DNA of 64,000 bases from Kaistia dalseonensis (GCF_030814715.1 NZ_JAUSVO010000003.1:620001-684000); one strand, 5' to 3'; shown: positions 17,583 through 27,643, counted from the stretch's first letter. Notes: generated from the sequence alone by a model not told the origin. Program-made: numbers and translations.

Positions 17583-18434
17583 ATGAAGGGCATTCATCTC
17601 CATCCGAGCGGCATCCGGATCCGGATCGAAGGGCCTTGGCCCTTCATCACCCGTCGCAGCTACCGGCTGGCCGGCCGCCCGATCGTCTGGCTCGCCCGCG
17701 CGCATCGCAAGGGACTGGGTGTTCAGGCGCATGCGCTCGAAAGCGCGAAGCCGCCATTCTGGCAAAGCGCGCGCTACAACTGGAGCGTCGGGGCGATCTT
17801 CGCCGTCGGCTCCTTTCTCTTCATGCTCGGGAGCCTGATGAGCCTCATGCCGAGCGGGCCTTGGCAGCCCTCCGCCTTGATGACGAACAGCGTCTTCTTC
17901 CTCGGCTCCATTCCCTTCACGACGGCCGGCTATCTGCAGCACTTCCAGGCCGCCAATGCGGGCGATTTCACGATCGAACCGCACCCGCTGCAACCGCGCC
18001 GCGTCTCCCTGATTGGCTGGGATCCGTCGAGCCCGGGCTGGCTCAGCACGTTCACGCAGTTCCTCGGCACGATCGCCTTCAATTTCAACACGTTCGACTC
18101 GATCATGGCGCCCGCCGCCTGGGATATTCAGGACGCGCTGATCTGGATGCCGGACATGATCGGCTCGATGCTCTTCCTCGTCTCGGGATATCTCGCCTAT
18201 ATCGAGTCCGGGCATCGCTATTGGAGCTGGCGCCCGCGCGAACTCACCTGGCAGATCGCCTTCGTCAATCTCATCGGCTGCATCGCCTTCATGACCGCGG
18301 CGATCCTCGCCTATGTTCCCAACGGTCCGGAGGCGCAGTGGATCGCGACGGTTTCGATCGCGCACCTGTTTGTCGGCGCGCTCTGTTTCTTCATCGGCGC
18401 GCTCCTCACGATGCGCGAGAGCAAGGCGACTTGA
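17583..18434 (+). CDS. Multi-pass membrane protein of unknown function
   Basis: The 283-residue protein has a basic cytoplasmic N-terminus of about 60 residues, then about six hydrophobic helices. The first is SVGAIFAVGSFLFMLGSLMS and the last covers IAHLFVGALCFFIGALL. I do not recognise a named family, though the first helix pair resembles YrhK-like domains. The ATG at 17583 is preferred because the frame upstream of it is polar and lacks a ribosome site. It lies downstream of gadB and the amidase on the same strand and ends 35 bases from the convergent ChaA-like gene. A transport or membrane-stress role next to GadB is plausible but unproven. Confidence 0.65.
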   Translation: MKGIHLHPSGIRIRIEGPWPFITRRSYRLAGRPIVWLARAHRKGLGVQAHALESAKPPFWQSARYNWSVGAIFAVGSFLFMLGSLMSLMPSGPWQPSALMTNSVFFLGSIPFTTAGYLQHFQAANAGDFTIEPHPLQPRRVSLIGWDPSSPGWLSTFTQFLGTIAFNFNTFDSIMAPAAWDIQDALIWMPDMIGSMLFLVSGYLAYIESGHRYWSWRPRELTWQIAFVNLIGCIAFMTAAILAYVPNGPEAQWIATVSIAHLFVGALCFFIGALLTMRESKAT

Positions 18435-18469
18435 TCCACGCGTAGGGGGCGAGCGCGAGAGCCTTCCGA

Positions 18470-19561
18470 TCAGGGTGCCGCCGCGATGAAGACGAACACG
18501 GCGAAGATGACGAGGTGAACGCCACCCTGCAGGATCGTCGTTCTTCCGGTCGCCAGCGTGATCGTGCTGATCAGAAGCGTCAGCACGATCTGGACGACGT
18601 GATCGCCCTCCAGGCCCAGGGTGATCGGCTTCCCGAGCAGCATGGAAATGATGGCTATGGTCGGGATGCTGAGGCCGATGCTGGCGAGCGCCGAGCCCAG
18701 GGCGAGGTTCAGGCTGCGCTGGACCTTGTTCGCCCTGGCGGCGCGAAACGCCGTGGTGCCTTCCGGCAGAAGCACGACGGCGGCGACCAGAACGCCGATC
18801 AGCTGGGGATTGAGCCCGGCGGAGGCCACGGCGCTGCTGATGGTCGGCGTCAGGTCCTCGGCGACGAGGATCACGATGAGAAGTGCGACCAGAAGCATGA
18901 GAGCGCTGAACGCGGCAGCGCGGTTGGACGGCTTTTCTGTTGCCGGCCCGGTATCGACATCGAGGAAATAGTCGCGATGGCGCACGGTCTGCACGAAGAG
19001 AAAAAGCCCGTAGAGAATGAGCGAAACGATCGCGACGAAGCCGAGTTGCAGCGGCGAATAGAACGGCCCCGGCACCGAGGTCGTGAAGTTCGGCAGGATC
19101 AGCGTCAGCGTCGTCAACGTGCCCAGGACGGCCAGCGCCGCGGCCGCGCCCGTATTGTGGAACTCCTGTTCGCGATAGAGCAGACCGCCCGCCAGCAGGC
19201 AGATGCCGACCACGCCGTTCAGGACGATCATCACGGTCGCGAAGACCGTGTCGCGCGCGATCTCGCTGCCTTCCGCGGCGCCCGAAAGCATGATGGAAAC
19301 GATCAGCGACACCTCGATCACGGTGACGGCGGCAGCCAGCACGATGGATCCGAACGGTTCGCCGATCCGATGCGAGATGACCTCGGCATGCTCCACCGCG
19401 GCAAAGACGGAGCCGATCAGGAAGAGACCGGCAAGCGCGACGAACAAGCCCGACGTCTCGCCGAAGAGATCGAGGGCATGCGCCGCCAGGACGAGGATCG
19501 CGCCAACCATCGCAATCATGGCCCAATGTCGCTTCAGAGAGTCAAATGAAGATGCCGCCAT
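18470..19561 (-). CDS. chaA: Calcium/cation:proton antiporter (ChaA-type, CaCA superfamily)
   Basis: The 363-residue protein has about eleven hydrophobic helices and the two family alpha-repeats. The first includes AEVISHRIGEPFGSIVLAAA followed by VTVIEVSLI; the second is VLLPEGTTAFRAARANKVQR followed by SLNLALGSALASIGLS. Both keep the acidic ion-binding residues (VIEV and LLPEG). A short acidic linker in the middle (about residues 200-215) separates the halves. It exchanges Ca2+, Na+ or K+ for protons in the inner membrane and helps at alkaline pH or high salt. It is convergent with the membrane-protein gene and divergent from the outer-membrane protein gene. Confidence 0.9.
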   Translation of the reverse strand: MAASSFDSLKRHWAMIAMVGAILVLAAHALDLFGETSGLFVALAGLFLIGSVFAAVEHAEVISHRIGEPFGSIVLAAAVTVIEVSLIVSIMLSGAAEGSEIARDTVFATVMIVLNGVVGICLLAGGLLYREQEFHNTGAAAALAVLGTLTTLTLILPNFTTSVPGPFYSPLQLGFVAIVSLILYGLFLFVQTVRHRDYFLDVDTGPATEKPSNRAAAFSALMLLVALLIVILVAEDLTPTISSAVASAGLNPQLIGVLVAAVVLLPEGTTAFRAARANKVQRSLNLALGSALASIGLSIPTIAIISMLLGKPITLGLEGDHVVQIVLTLLISTITLATGRTTILQGGVHLVIFAVFVFIAAAP

Positions 19562-19840
19562 CGGTGCGTTCCCAGCCTCGGTCGGAATTGCCTACGCGGC
19601 GGACCCTAACTCAATCGTGACGATTCGGATCTCCTGCCAGCATCTGACCAAAGGCCTACACCTTGATTTGGCACCCTTCGCCCACGGTGTTTCAAATGCG
19701 CATCACAGATCGATCCGGTGGCGCGAGCGGGTCGCAGAGCTATGGATTCAGCGGACCGCGCTTGCTAGCCATCGGATGCGTTCCGACCGTTTCGCCTTGA
19801 ATCGGTTGGCTCTTTCAGTCTCAAATCCGGGCAAGCGAAT

Positions 19841-20698
19841 ATGCTTATGAGCGATAGGCCAATCGGTTCGAGCGTTCTCCCCCAATCGCACGCAGCCGTC
19901 CAACCGTCGGCCGCCCATCGCCGGAGCGTATGGGTCGTGCTGGCTGCACTGGCTCTTCCAGGCGCGGCCTCCGCCGCCGATATCGAGCTCGACAATCAGC
20001 CGCCCGCCCTCGCCGCCCCCGGCCCGGAGCGCTGGCAGTTCACCATTGCGCCCTATGTCTGGGCCGCGGGCGCATCGGGCGATCTATCCTATGGCGGCAT
20101 TCCGCTCGTTCATGTGGAAGCACCGTTCTCGCATCTGCTCGACAATCTGAACTTCGGCGGCATGCTGGTCGGCGAGGCGCGATATGATCGCTTCGTGCTC
20201 TTCTCCGATCTGATCGACCTGAACGTTTCCAGCGATTACAGCCTGCAGCCGATGGGCGTAGCTGTCGGCCTGGATGTCGGCCTCAATCTGTTCGAGTGGA
20301 CGCCGATGGTGGGCTATTCGGTGGTGAAGACGAAGGACTGGAATTTCGACGTCATGGCGGGCGCCCGATTGTGGTCCGTCGATGTCGATACCTCGGTCAA
20401 TTTCGGCAACATCCTGAACCTCGATGCCGACGCGCACGAGACGTGGGCCGATGCCATGGTCGGCGTCAAAAGCCAATACGCCCTGACGGACAAGCTCTTC
20501 GTGGCGGGCTGGGCGATGGCGGGCGCCGGCGGCTCGACCTTCACCTGGGATCTCATGGGCAGCGTCGGCTACAAATTCTCCGACCGGATCTGGGGCATGG
20601 CGGGATACCGCGCCCAGGGCGTCGATTTCGACAGCGGCTCGTTCAATATCGACACCACCATGCAGGGACCGATCATCGGCGCCACGTTCAAGTTCTAG
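19841..20698 (+). CDS. Outer-membrane beta-barrel protein
   Basis: The 285-residue protein has an N-terminal signal region (WVVLAALALPGAASAA, residues 31-46). The mature part alternates amphipathic strands, from RWQFTIAPYVWAAGASGD to the end IIGATFKF; a final Phe is typical of barrel assembly. It resembles small proteobacterial outer-membrane proteins with about eight or more strands. ATG codons at 19841 and 19847 are both possible. No clear ribosome site is seen. It stands alone, about 280 bases from ChaA with no gene in between. Function unknown, perhaps envelope integrity or a pore. Confidence 0.75.
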   Translation: MLMSDRPIGSSVLPQSHAAVQPSAAHRRSVWVVLAALALPGAASAADIELDNQPPALAAPGPERWQFTIAPYVWAAGASGDLSYGGIPLVHVEAPFSHLLDNLNFGGMLVGEARYDRFVLFSDLIDLNVSSDYSLQPMGVAVGLDVGLNLFEWTPMVGYSVVKTKDWNFDVMAGARLWSVDVDTSVNFGNILNLDADAHETWADAMVGVKSQYALTDKLFVAGWAMAGAGGSTFTWDLMGSVGYKFSDRIWGMAGYRAQGVDFDSGSFNIDTTMQGPIIGATFKF

Positions 20699-20967
20699 TT
20701 CGGGATGTCTCGGGATTGCAGAACATCGCACGAGCCATGCGAAGAGAGCCAGACGCACCTGCCGATGCGGTAGCAACGGCTGATTTCCGGTCCGCCGAGC
20801 GGAAGAACGAGGCCTACTGTTTTGAGTGGGGCTCACACGGGCTGACGCAAGTCTCCAGCAACTCTCCTGTTGCCACTGCATTCGCTGAGGCGGCAGCCGG
20901 TCCAGATGGGTGCTGCGGCACCGCATAACACCTCGCCGCCAGCTCGCCCGCCGTTATTTTCGGCCTT

Positions 20968-21669
20968 TCAAACGAGAGCCCCCAGCCTTGGCCCGGATGC
21001 CGTCGCCTCGCGGCAATAGCGGTTCCATGAATTTACCAGATGGGCTTCAACGGCGAGCTGGGCCCTGTGGCGGTCGCCGGTCTCGATGGCGTCGAGAATC
21101 GCGCGGTGCTCGTCGACGACGGGCCTTATGTCGTGCGGCAGGCTTCTGAAGAGCCTCGCATGGTGCAGGTGGGGATGAAGGTTTCGCAGCGACTGGGCGA
21201 GGATCGGATTGCCGCATTCGTCGAGCAGCGTGTCATGAAATTCGGCATCCAGGCGCGAGACGCTGAGATAGTCGCTGGCGCCCGCTTCGTCGCGCGTCAC
21301 GCCGCGCTCCATCTCGTCGACGCAGCGGCGCATGCGCTCGATCACGCTGCGGTCGGCCCTTTGCGCGAGGCATTGCGCGGCCCAGCCCTCATTGAGAATG
21401 CGAAAATCGCGCAATTGTTCATACCATGCCCGCGACGGCTCCGGCGCGACGGAGAAGCCGCTGAAGGACGCGGACGCCACGAGACCGATGGCGGTGAGAC
21501 GTGACAGCGCTTCCCGGATCGGCGACGTGCTCACCTGCAGTTCGCGCGCCAGCGCATCAATATTGAGCCGTGCCGCAGGCTCATATTCGCGGTCGAGAAT
21601 GCGCCGCGTCAGAAGCGCGCTGACCTGGTCGACCAGCACCACACGGTTGAGAATGGGTTTGCCGTTCAT
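20968..21669 (-). CDS. GntR-family regulator with FCD domain
   Basis: The 233-residue protein has an N-terminal winged helix (residues 10-75) with LNIDALARELQVSTSPIREA followed by LSRLTAIGLV. The C-terminal FCD all-helical ligand domain includes the metal-binding pattern DAEFHDTLLD and later HAILDAIETGD. FadR/FCD regulators usually bind small organic acids. It is divergent from the very large kinase gene, with 199 bases between them, and no metabolic gene is adjacent, so the target is unclear. Nothing gene-like is seen in the 270 bases between it and the outer-membrane protein gene. Confidence 0.88.
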   Translation of the reverse strand: MNGKPILNRVVLVDQVSALLTRRILDREYEPAARLNIDALARELQVSTSPIREALSRLTAIGLVASASFSGFSVAPEPSRAWYEQLRDFRILNEGWAAQCLAQRADRSVIERMRRCVDEMERGVTRDEAGASDYLSVSRLDAEFHDTLLDECGNPILAQSLRNLHPHLHHARLFRSLPHDIRPVVDEHRAILDAIETGDRHRAQLAVEAHLVNSWNRYCREATASGPRLGALV

Positions 21670-21868
21670 TTTTGTCCTCCCAAGCTCATCATTTTTCGAT
21701 TATCGTCGCGCGTCAATCATCGATCGTGCACGATTTCAGGTATTAGGCGGAGAGAACGACATGCGCGCACACAGCCATGCCGATACGCTTCGCGTCCTGC
21801 GCGCCCGCCGATGAGTTTTCGATTTTCGTGGCGCGGATCCGCAGGCCAGATCTCCAGGAGCAGCTTCA

Positions 21869-24800
21869 ATGCGCGTTGAAAAGGTGATCGAGGCCGCGGA
21901 GCAACCCGCCTCGCCCTCGACGAACCTCAATGGCAGCGATGATCGCTCCGAATCGACGCCGATCGAGAGAATTGACAGCAGCTGGTGGTCGCGCCTCTCG
22001 CTGTCGCTGGAGGCGACCGAGGACGGGCTCGATATCCACACCGCGCAGGATGCTGACGGTCAGTCCTGGCGCATCCTCAGCGCAGCTTCCGACACACAGG
22101 CGGCCGCACAGCTCGGGCGCGAGGCTGTGCTCGCGGCGCGTCTGAACGAGACCATTGCCGAGCGTCCCGCCAGGATCGGCGAAGGCGAGCGCATGGTGCT
22201 GGCCTATCCGGCGCGCACGGGTTCGACATGGGCCCAATTGCCGGCTGGTGCGATCCCGCTCGATCGCTTTCTCGATATCGCGATTGCGGCGGCGCAGTCC
22301 CTCTCCCGCATCCACGCGCTGGGCATCGTGCATGGCAATCTCGGCCCGGAGCGTCTCTCCGTCGAGGCCGATGGCCGCGTCCGGTTCAATTCGTTCGGCC
22401 GCGCCACGGCGACGGACATGGATGCTCCTGCCGGCATCGGCAGCTTCTCGCCGGTCGAAATCGCCTATGCCGCGCCCGAGCAGGCCCGCCGACACTATCC
22501 CTACGCCGATGGCCGCAGCGATCTCTATGCGCTCGGCGTCATCCTCTATGAGCGCCTCGTCGGTCGCCTACCGCTGAACGCCACGACCACCGCAGAATGG
22601 CTGCATGCCCATGTCGCGGTCGACGTGCCAAAGCCGAGCGAGCTGCGTGACGACGTTCCGCCCGGTATCGATGCGATCGTGCTGAAGCTCGTCGCGAAGG
22701 ATCCCGAGCAACGCTACCAGAGCGTCGAATCGCTTCAGGCCGACCTGCACATCGCCCGCAGGATGCTGGCCGAGACGGGCGAGGTCGCGGCCTTTGCATT
22801 GGGGCGCGGCGAGCTCGCCCCGAAGGCGTCGCTCTCGAACCGGATTTTCGGCCGCGCCGCGGAGCTTGCCGATCTGGTCGGCACGTTCGACCGCATCCGC
22901 CGCTCGGGCAATTCGGAGTTGGTGTTCATCTCCGGCGAGGCGGGTGTCGGCAAATCCGCGCTGGTGGAACAATTGGCCAAGATCCTTCCTGCGGCCGATG
23001 CCCATTTCGCCATCGGCAAAGGCAGCCTGCTGCAGCAGGGCATTCCCTATGCCCCCTTTGTGCAGGCGCTGCGCTCGATCTTTTCCTGGCTTCTGAGCGA
23101 GAACACCGACGCGCTCGAATCGACGCGGGCACGGCTCGTGGCGGGCCTGGCCGGCTATGGACGGCTGTTGACGGAGCTCGTCCCGGAAGCGGAATTCGTT
23201 CTCGGGGAAAGCGCCCCCCTCCCCGAGGTTTCCGCGAACCTCGCACAGGCCCGTATCGCGCGCATCATCCTGCAGACCTGCGCCGCCGTCGCGACCGCGC
23301 GCACGCCGCTCATCCTGCTGCTCGACGATCTGCAATGGCTCGATGCGGGCAGTCTGGGCGTGATCCGGGCGTTTCTGGGAGAGGCGCCGCACCATATGCT
23401 GCTCATCGGCAGCTATCGGGAGGACGAGCTCGTCAAGCATCCCGAGCTCGCCGCCCTGCTGAACACCGCACGTTCCGTCGATGTCCCCGTGACGGAGATT
23501 CGCCTGCGTCCGCTGAGCGATGCCGACACGATCGAGCTCGTCTCGAGCGCCTTGAACAGCTCGCCCGCCGATGTCGGCGCACTCGCGCAAAGCATCTACC
23601 TGAAGACGCAGGGCAACGCCTTCTATGTCGGGCAGCTGCTGCAGAAGCTCGTCGACGAGCGCGTCGTGGCCTTCGATCCCGAACGGCAGAAATGGGGTTG
23701 GGACGCCTCTCGGCTGGGTCAGCAGCGCACCGTGACCGACTTCATGCTGCGCCGGCTCGACGCCCTCGCGCCGGACCAGCGCGAGTTCCTGCGCCGGCTC
23801 GCCAGCATAGGCGGGCGCAGCCCGGCGCGCTTCCTCGCGCAACTGCTCGGAAGAAGCGAAGCCCAGTTGGAGGACACCGCCGAACGCCTGCTGGAGAGCA
23901 TTTTCCTGGTGCGGCAGGGAACGGAATTCCTGATCGCTCACGACCGGGTGCTCGAGGCAGCCCATGCGCTGACGCCCGAGGCGGATCGGCCGGCCGAACA
24001 TATCAGCATCGCCCGCGCCATGATTGCCGCCTTTGGCGATGACAGGCCGGACCACGCCTTCGATATCGCTACGCAGATTGAACGCGGCGATCGCAGCACG
24101 CTCACCGAATCGGAGCGCCTCGCCTTCGTGCGCGTGTTGCGGACCGCCGCCCGACGCGCGCGCAGCGCCGGCGCCGTTTCCCAGGCGGCGGGATATCTGG
24201 ACGCTGCCCGCGAGATGGTCGAGCCGGCTTGGCAGACCAGCCATCACGCGCTCTTCTTCGAGGTCGAACTGCTCCATATCGACTGCCTGCTGGCGCTCGC
24301 GGCGGTCGACGAAGCGCTGCTGGCCATCGACCGGTTGCTCGCCGGCGCCATGAGTCCGCTCGACCGGGCGGACGCCTTCCGCCTCAAGGCCATCGCCCAT
24401 ACGGTGCAGTCGGATTATGAGCGGGCCATCGATGCCAGCCTGGCAGGCCTCGACGTTCTGGGCGTTACCCTCGAGCCCTCACCGGACGCAGAGCAGCTTG
24501 AACGCGCCTATCGCGCCTGCCGCGACAAGCTCGACACCTACACCATGGCCGAGATCAAGGCGCTCCCGGAAGCGACGGACCCGGCGGTGAGGGCAACGCT
24601 CGGACTGCTGTCCACCTTGATTTCTTCGGTCTTCACCGAGAGCCGCCTGAGCTTCCTGCACACCATCAAGATCATCGATTTGACGCTCGAGCACGGTGCC
24701 ACGCCCGAATCCGCTTACGGCTTCGCCTGGTTCGGCGTGCACAGCGCCCATCACTATGGCGCCTATGAAGACGGCGCAGCCTATGCGCTGGCAGCCCAGG

Positions 24801-27028
24801 ACCTGGTTCAGCGAGACGGCTACGAGGCCCAGCGCACCGCAACGCTGGTCGCGCTCGACCAGATCATCGCCTGGACGAAACCGATGCGCTTCGCGCTTGC
24901 CCGCGCCCGGGAAGCCGCCCAGGTCGGTCGCGCGGCCGGCGATCTCGGCATGGCCTGCTACGCTCGCAACCATATCGCCTCGGACCTGCTGATCATCGGC
25001 GAGCCCTTGGGGGCGACGCGGGAAGAAATCGACGAAGGTTTGGTCTGGACGCGCGAGATCAAATACAAGGATATCGAATATATCCTCGAAGCGCAGCGTC
25101 TGCTCGTCGATACGTTGATCTCCGGCGATTATGACAGCGCCCGAGTGGCACCTGAAGAGCTCATCGTCTCGATACCGACACGGTTCTGGGTCAACCATTA
25201 TGCTGGCGTGACCGCGTTCCTGTTCGGCGACAATGCGCGCGCTCTTGCGCATCTGGAAAAGGCGATGCGCCTGATCTGGGCTGCGCCGGCCCATATCGAT
25301 ACAGCCGCCTGCAGCCTGTTCTTCGGCCTTGCGCTCGCGCGCTCGACCGAGGCGAGCTCAGCACCGGATCTGATACTGGAGCGCATGGCTGGCGTCATCG
25401 GCCGCTTCGCAGGCTGGGCCGATCTCAACCCGGAGACGTTCGGCTGCAAGCACCTGCTGCTCCGGGCCGAAGCCGCGCGCCTCGCCGGCGATCGGCAAAC
25501 CGCGAAGGCCCTCTATGAACAGGCTGCGGATGCTGCTGCTGTGGCGGGCTTCGTCCATGAGCAGGCTCTTGCCTACGAGTTCGCAGCATATCACTACCGC
25601 GAGGACGGGCTGAACATTCCTGTCGAGGGCTATGTCCGCGCTGCCTGCCAGCGCTACCGGGCATGGGGCGCGGATGGAAAGGCGGACCGCCTGCTGCGCG
25701 ATTTTCCGCTGGTGGTGGAAAACATCGGCCGCGCGCCGCAAGGCGTGGAACGGCAGAACGATCTCGACCTCGCCGTAATGACCAAGGCGGCTCAGACGCT
25801 GTCGGAGGAGATCGGGCTCGAGCAGGTCATCCGCACGCTGATGCGCGACATGGTGGTCCATGCCGGGGCGCAATTCGGCCTGCTGCTGCTCCTGTCCGGC
25901 GATGAGCCGATCATTGAGGCCTCGGCGCGCGTCGAGCAGCAGGAGGTGAAGGTCGACATTCACAGCGCGCCGCCAACCGCGCGCGATCTTCCCCTCTCCG
26001 TGCTCAACACCGTGTTGCGGACCCGCAAGGCGGTGGTCTTCGCGGATGCGTTTGCCGAGGCGCCGCGCTTGCGCATATCCGGGCCCGACGACCGCGTGGT
26101 GCGCTCGCTGCTCTGCATGCCGTTGATCAAGCGGGGCGCGCTTATCGGCGTGCTCTATCTGGAGAACAGCCTGGCGGCCGACATCTTCACGCCGAACCGG
26201 ACGGCCATGCTCGAAGTGCTGGCGCCACAGGCGGCCATCTCCATCGACGCCGCGCGGCTCTTCAAGGATCTGGTCGATGAGAACACACGCCGCACCAGCG
26301 CCGAACTCGCCCTGCGCGAAGCCCGCACGAAACTGGCGCGCACCTCGCAGATGACTGCCATGGGCGGCTTCGCGGCCTCGATCGCGCACGAGATCAACCA
26401 GCCCCTGGCGAGCGTCGTCGCCAATGCCGATGCCACCATACGCTGGCTCAATCGCCCGCAGCCCGATCTCGGCGAGGCCATGAGCGGCCTGCAGCAGATC
26501 CGCGCGGCCGGCCTGCGTGCGGCCGGCATCATCAAGTCGCTGCGCTCGCTCTCGAAGCAGGCGCCGGCCACCCTCACGCCAGCCCGCCTCGAGGATATTG
26601 TGGAAGGCGTGTTGCAGCTCACCGCGAACGAGCTGGACGCGCATCGCGTCACGGTCGTGAAGCGGCTGGAAAGTGCGCCCGGCCTGGTTCTCGCCGACGC
26701 GGTCCAGTTGCAGCAGGTAGTCGTCAACCTCATCACCAACGCCATCCACGCCATGGCCGGGAACGACCCCGCCCAAAGGCACCTTGTCGTCGAGACGATC
26801 CATCGGAGCGGCACCGTCCATCTCAGCATCAGCGACAGCGGATCCGGCATGGAGGCCGATGTGCTGAAGCGCATCTTCGAGCCGTTCTTCACGACCAAGA
26901 GCGCCGGCATGGGCATCGGCCTGGCAATCTGCCGCTCGATCGTCGAGGACCATGGCGGAAAGCTCGAGGCGACGTCGACCGTCGGCAAGGGAAGCACATT
27001 CTTCTTCAGCCTCGATCTGGCGCAATGA
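21869..27028 (+). CDS. Trifunctional Ser/Thr kinase-like / AAA ATPase / GAF / sensor histidine kinase
   Basis: The 1719-residue protein has several domains. Residues 60-300 form a Ser/Thr-kinase fold with HGNLGPERL where an active enzyme has HRDxKPxN and NSFG where it has DFG, so phosphotransfer is doubtful; APEQ (202-205) and DLYALG are kept. Residues 325-600 hold an AAA_16-type ATPase with Walker A GEAGVGKS (356-363) and Walker B LILLLDDLQWLD (near 482). A helical TPR-like region (about 750-1280) follows, then a GAF domain (about 1308-1460). A HisKA domain has IAHEINQPLA with its His near 1507, and a HATPase domain has NLITNAIHAM, SDSGSGM and GMGIGLAI. No membrane helices are seen. A partner response regulator is not encoded nearby. 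Confidence 0.92.
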   Translation: MRVEKVIEAAEQPASPSTNLNGSDDRSESTPIERIDSSWWSRLSLSLEATEDGLDIHTAQDADGQSWRILSAASDTQAAAQLGREAVLAARLNETIAERPARIGEGERMVLAYPARTGSTWAQLPAGAIPLDRFLDIAIAAAQSLSRIHALGIVHGNLGPERLSVEADGRVRFNSFGRATATDMDAPAGIGSFSPVEIAYAAPEQARRHYPYADGRSDLYALGVILYERLVGRLPLNATTTAEWLHAHVAVDVPKPSELRDDVPPGIDAIVLKLVAKDPEQRYQSVESLQADLHIARRMLAETGEVAAFALGRGELAPKASLSNRIFGRAAELADLVGTFDRIRRSGNSELVFISGEAGVGKSALVEQLAKILPAADAHFAIGKGSLLQQGIPYAPFVQALRSIFSWLLSENTDALESTRARLVAGLAGYGRLLTELVPEAEFVLGESAPLPEVSANLAQARIARIILQTCAAVATARTPLILLLDDLQWLDAGSLGVIRAFLGEAPHHMLLIGSYREDELVKHPELAALLNTARSVDVPVTEIRLRPLSDADTIELVSSALNSSPADVGALAQSIYLKTQGNAFYVGQLLQKLVDERVVAFDPERQKWGWDASRLGQQRTVTDFMLRRLDALAPDQREFLRRLASIGGRSPARFLAQLLGRSEAQLEDTAERLLESIFLVRQGTEFLIAHDRVLEAAHALTPEADRPAEHISIARAMIAAFGDDRPDHAFDIATQIERGDRSTLTESERLAFVRVLRTAARRARSAGAVSQAAGYLDAAREMVEPAWQTSHHALFFEVELLHIDCLLALAAVDEALLAIDRLLAGAMSPLDRADAFRLKAIAHTVQSDYERAIDASLAGLDVLGVTLEPSPDAEQLERAYRACRDKLDTYTMAEIKALPEATDPAVRATLGLLSTLISSVFTESRLSFLHTIKIIDLTLEHGATPESAYGFAWFGVHSAHHYGAYEDGAAYALAAQDLVQRDGYEAQRTATLVALDQIIAWTKPMRFALARAREAAQVGRAAGDLGMACYARNHIASDLLIIGEPLGATREEIDEGLVWTREIKYKDIEYILEAQRLLVDTLISGDYDSARVAPEELIVSIPTRFWVNHYAGVTAFLFGDNARALAHLEKAMRLIWAAPAHIDTAACSLFFGLALARSTEASSAPDLILERMAGVIGRFAGWADLNPETFGCKHLLLRAEAARLAGDRQTAKALYEQAADAAAVAGFVHEQALAYEFAAYHYREDGLNIPVEGYVRAACQRYRAWGADGKADRLLRDFPLVVENIGRAPQGVERQNDLDLAVMTKAAQTLSEEIGLEQVIRTLMRDMVVHAGAQFGLLLLLSGDEPIIEASARVEQQEVKVDIHSAPPTARDLPLSVLNTVLRTRKAVVFADAFAEAPRLRISGPDDRVVRSLLCMPLIKRGALIGVLYLENSLAADIFTPNRTAMLEVLAPQAAISIDAARLFKDLVDENTRRTSAELALREARTKLARTSQMTAMGGFAASIAHEINQPLASVVANADATIRWLNRPQPDLGEAMSGLQQIRAAGLRAAGIIKSLRSLSKQAPATLTPARLEDIVEGVLQLTANELDAHRVTVVKRLESAPGLVLADAVQLQQVVVNLITNAIHAMAGNDPAQRHLVVETIHRSGTVHLSISDSGSGMEADVLKRIFEPFFTTKSAGMGIGLAICRSIVEDHGGKLEATSTVGKGSTFFFSLDLAQ

Positions 27029-27053
27029 GAGGCCTGCGGCGACGCTTGCGTCT

Positions 27054-27495
27054 TCAATGGCATTTCAGACCGTGAAGGCCTGACTTCCGCGCCCCCCAGA
27101 GAAGATCTGTCCTTGGCAAAGGAATGGTCGGCAGATCGACCGTCAAGTCCGTCGTGGCGTCAACAACCCACCGTTTGCCGTTGATCAGGGCGACATTTTT
27201 GAGCCCGGCCGGATAAAGCGGCCTGGTGGCAAGTCCCATCTGATCTATGTAGTCCCAGGTCCAGCGATGCGATCGGGGAATTCGACCTGCGCCCGCCTCC
27301 GCCATGGGCGCGCCGTCTCGCGCACGTTGTGTGTGAACCCGGCCGCCGATCCTTTGCCGGGCCTCGACGATCCGGACATGGTGTCCGGCGCGCTCAAGTT
27401 CGAGTGCCGCCACGAAGTCCACGGATACCGGCACCGACGACAATGACCGTCTTTGGGTCGGTTGTCGGGGCTAATCGTGGCGGTACGGCTAGCAT
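27054..27495 (-). pseudogene. Flavin amine oxidase remnant (truncated and frameshifted)
   Basis: From an ATG at 27495 the minus frame gives a dinucleotide-binding start, TVIVVGAGIRGL. The sequence then continues only in another frame as VAALELERAGHHVRIVEARQ and GGRVHTQ, the classic FAD-binding beginning of flavin monoamine or L-amino-acid oxidases. One extra base near 27411-27417 explains the shift. The second frame stops at 27054 after about 130 residues, whereas the family has about 450-500. So about two thirds are missing and the gene is dead. It lies downstream of an SDR gene on the same strand, and the kinase gene ends 26 bases away on the other strand. Confidence 0.7.
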
Positions 27496-27643
27496 GGTGA
27501 CACCCAATGGTGACCCGCCTGCTGGTGAAAACTGGAGTTGGAGACGATGCCTTTCGCCGGCCCATGGGTATTGTCGTGCTGCACAACACGGAGGAAAGGG
27601 TTCTGCCCTTCTCCGTCTCGTTCAAGCCTCAGCTCTGCACCCC

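Noticed and set aside
17574-19526. 650-residue open frame on the minus strand
   Set aside because: It is an antisense and off-frame shadow across the membrane-protein and ChaA-like genes, with no motif; high GC leaves long stop-free frames.
22568-24400. 610-residue minus-strand open frame
   Set aside because: It is antisense to the large kinase gene and shows only low-complexity charged sequence.
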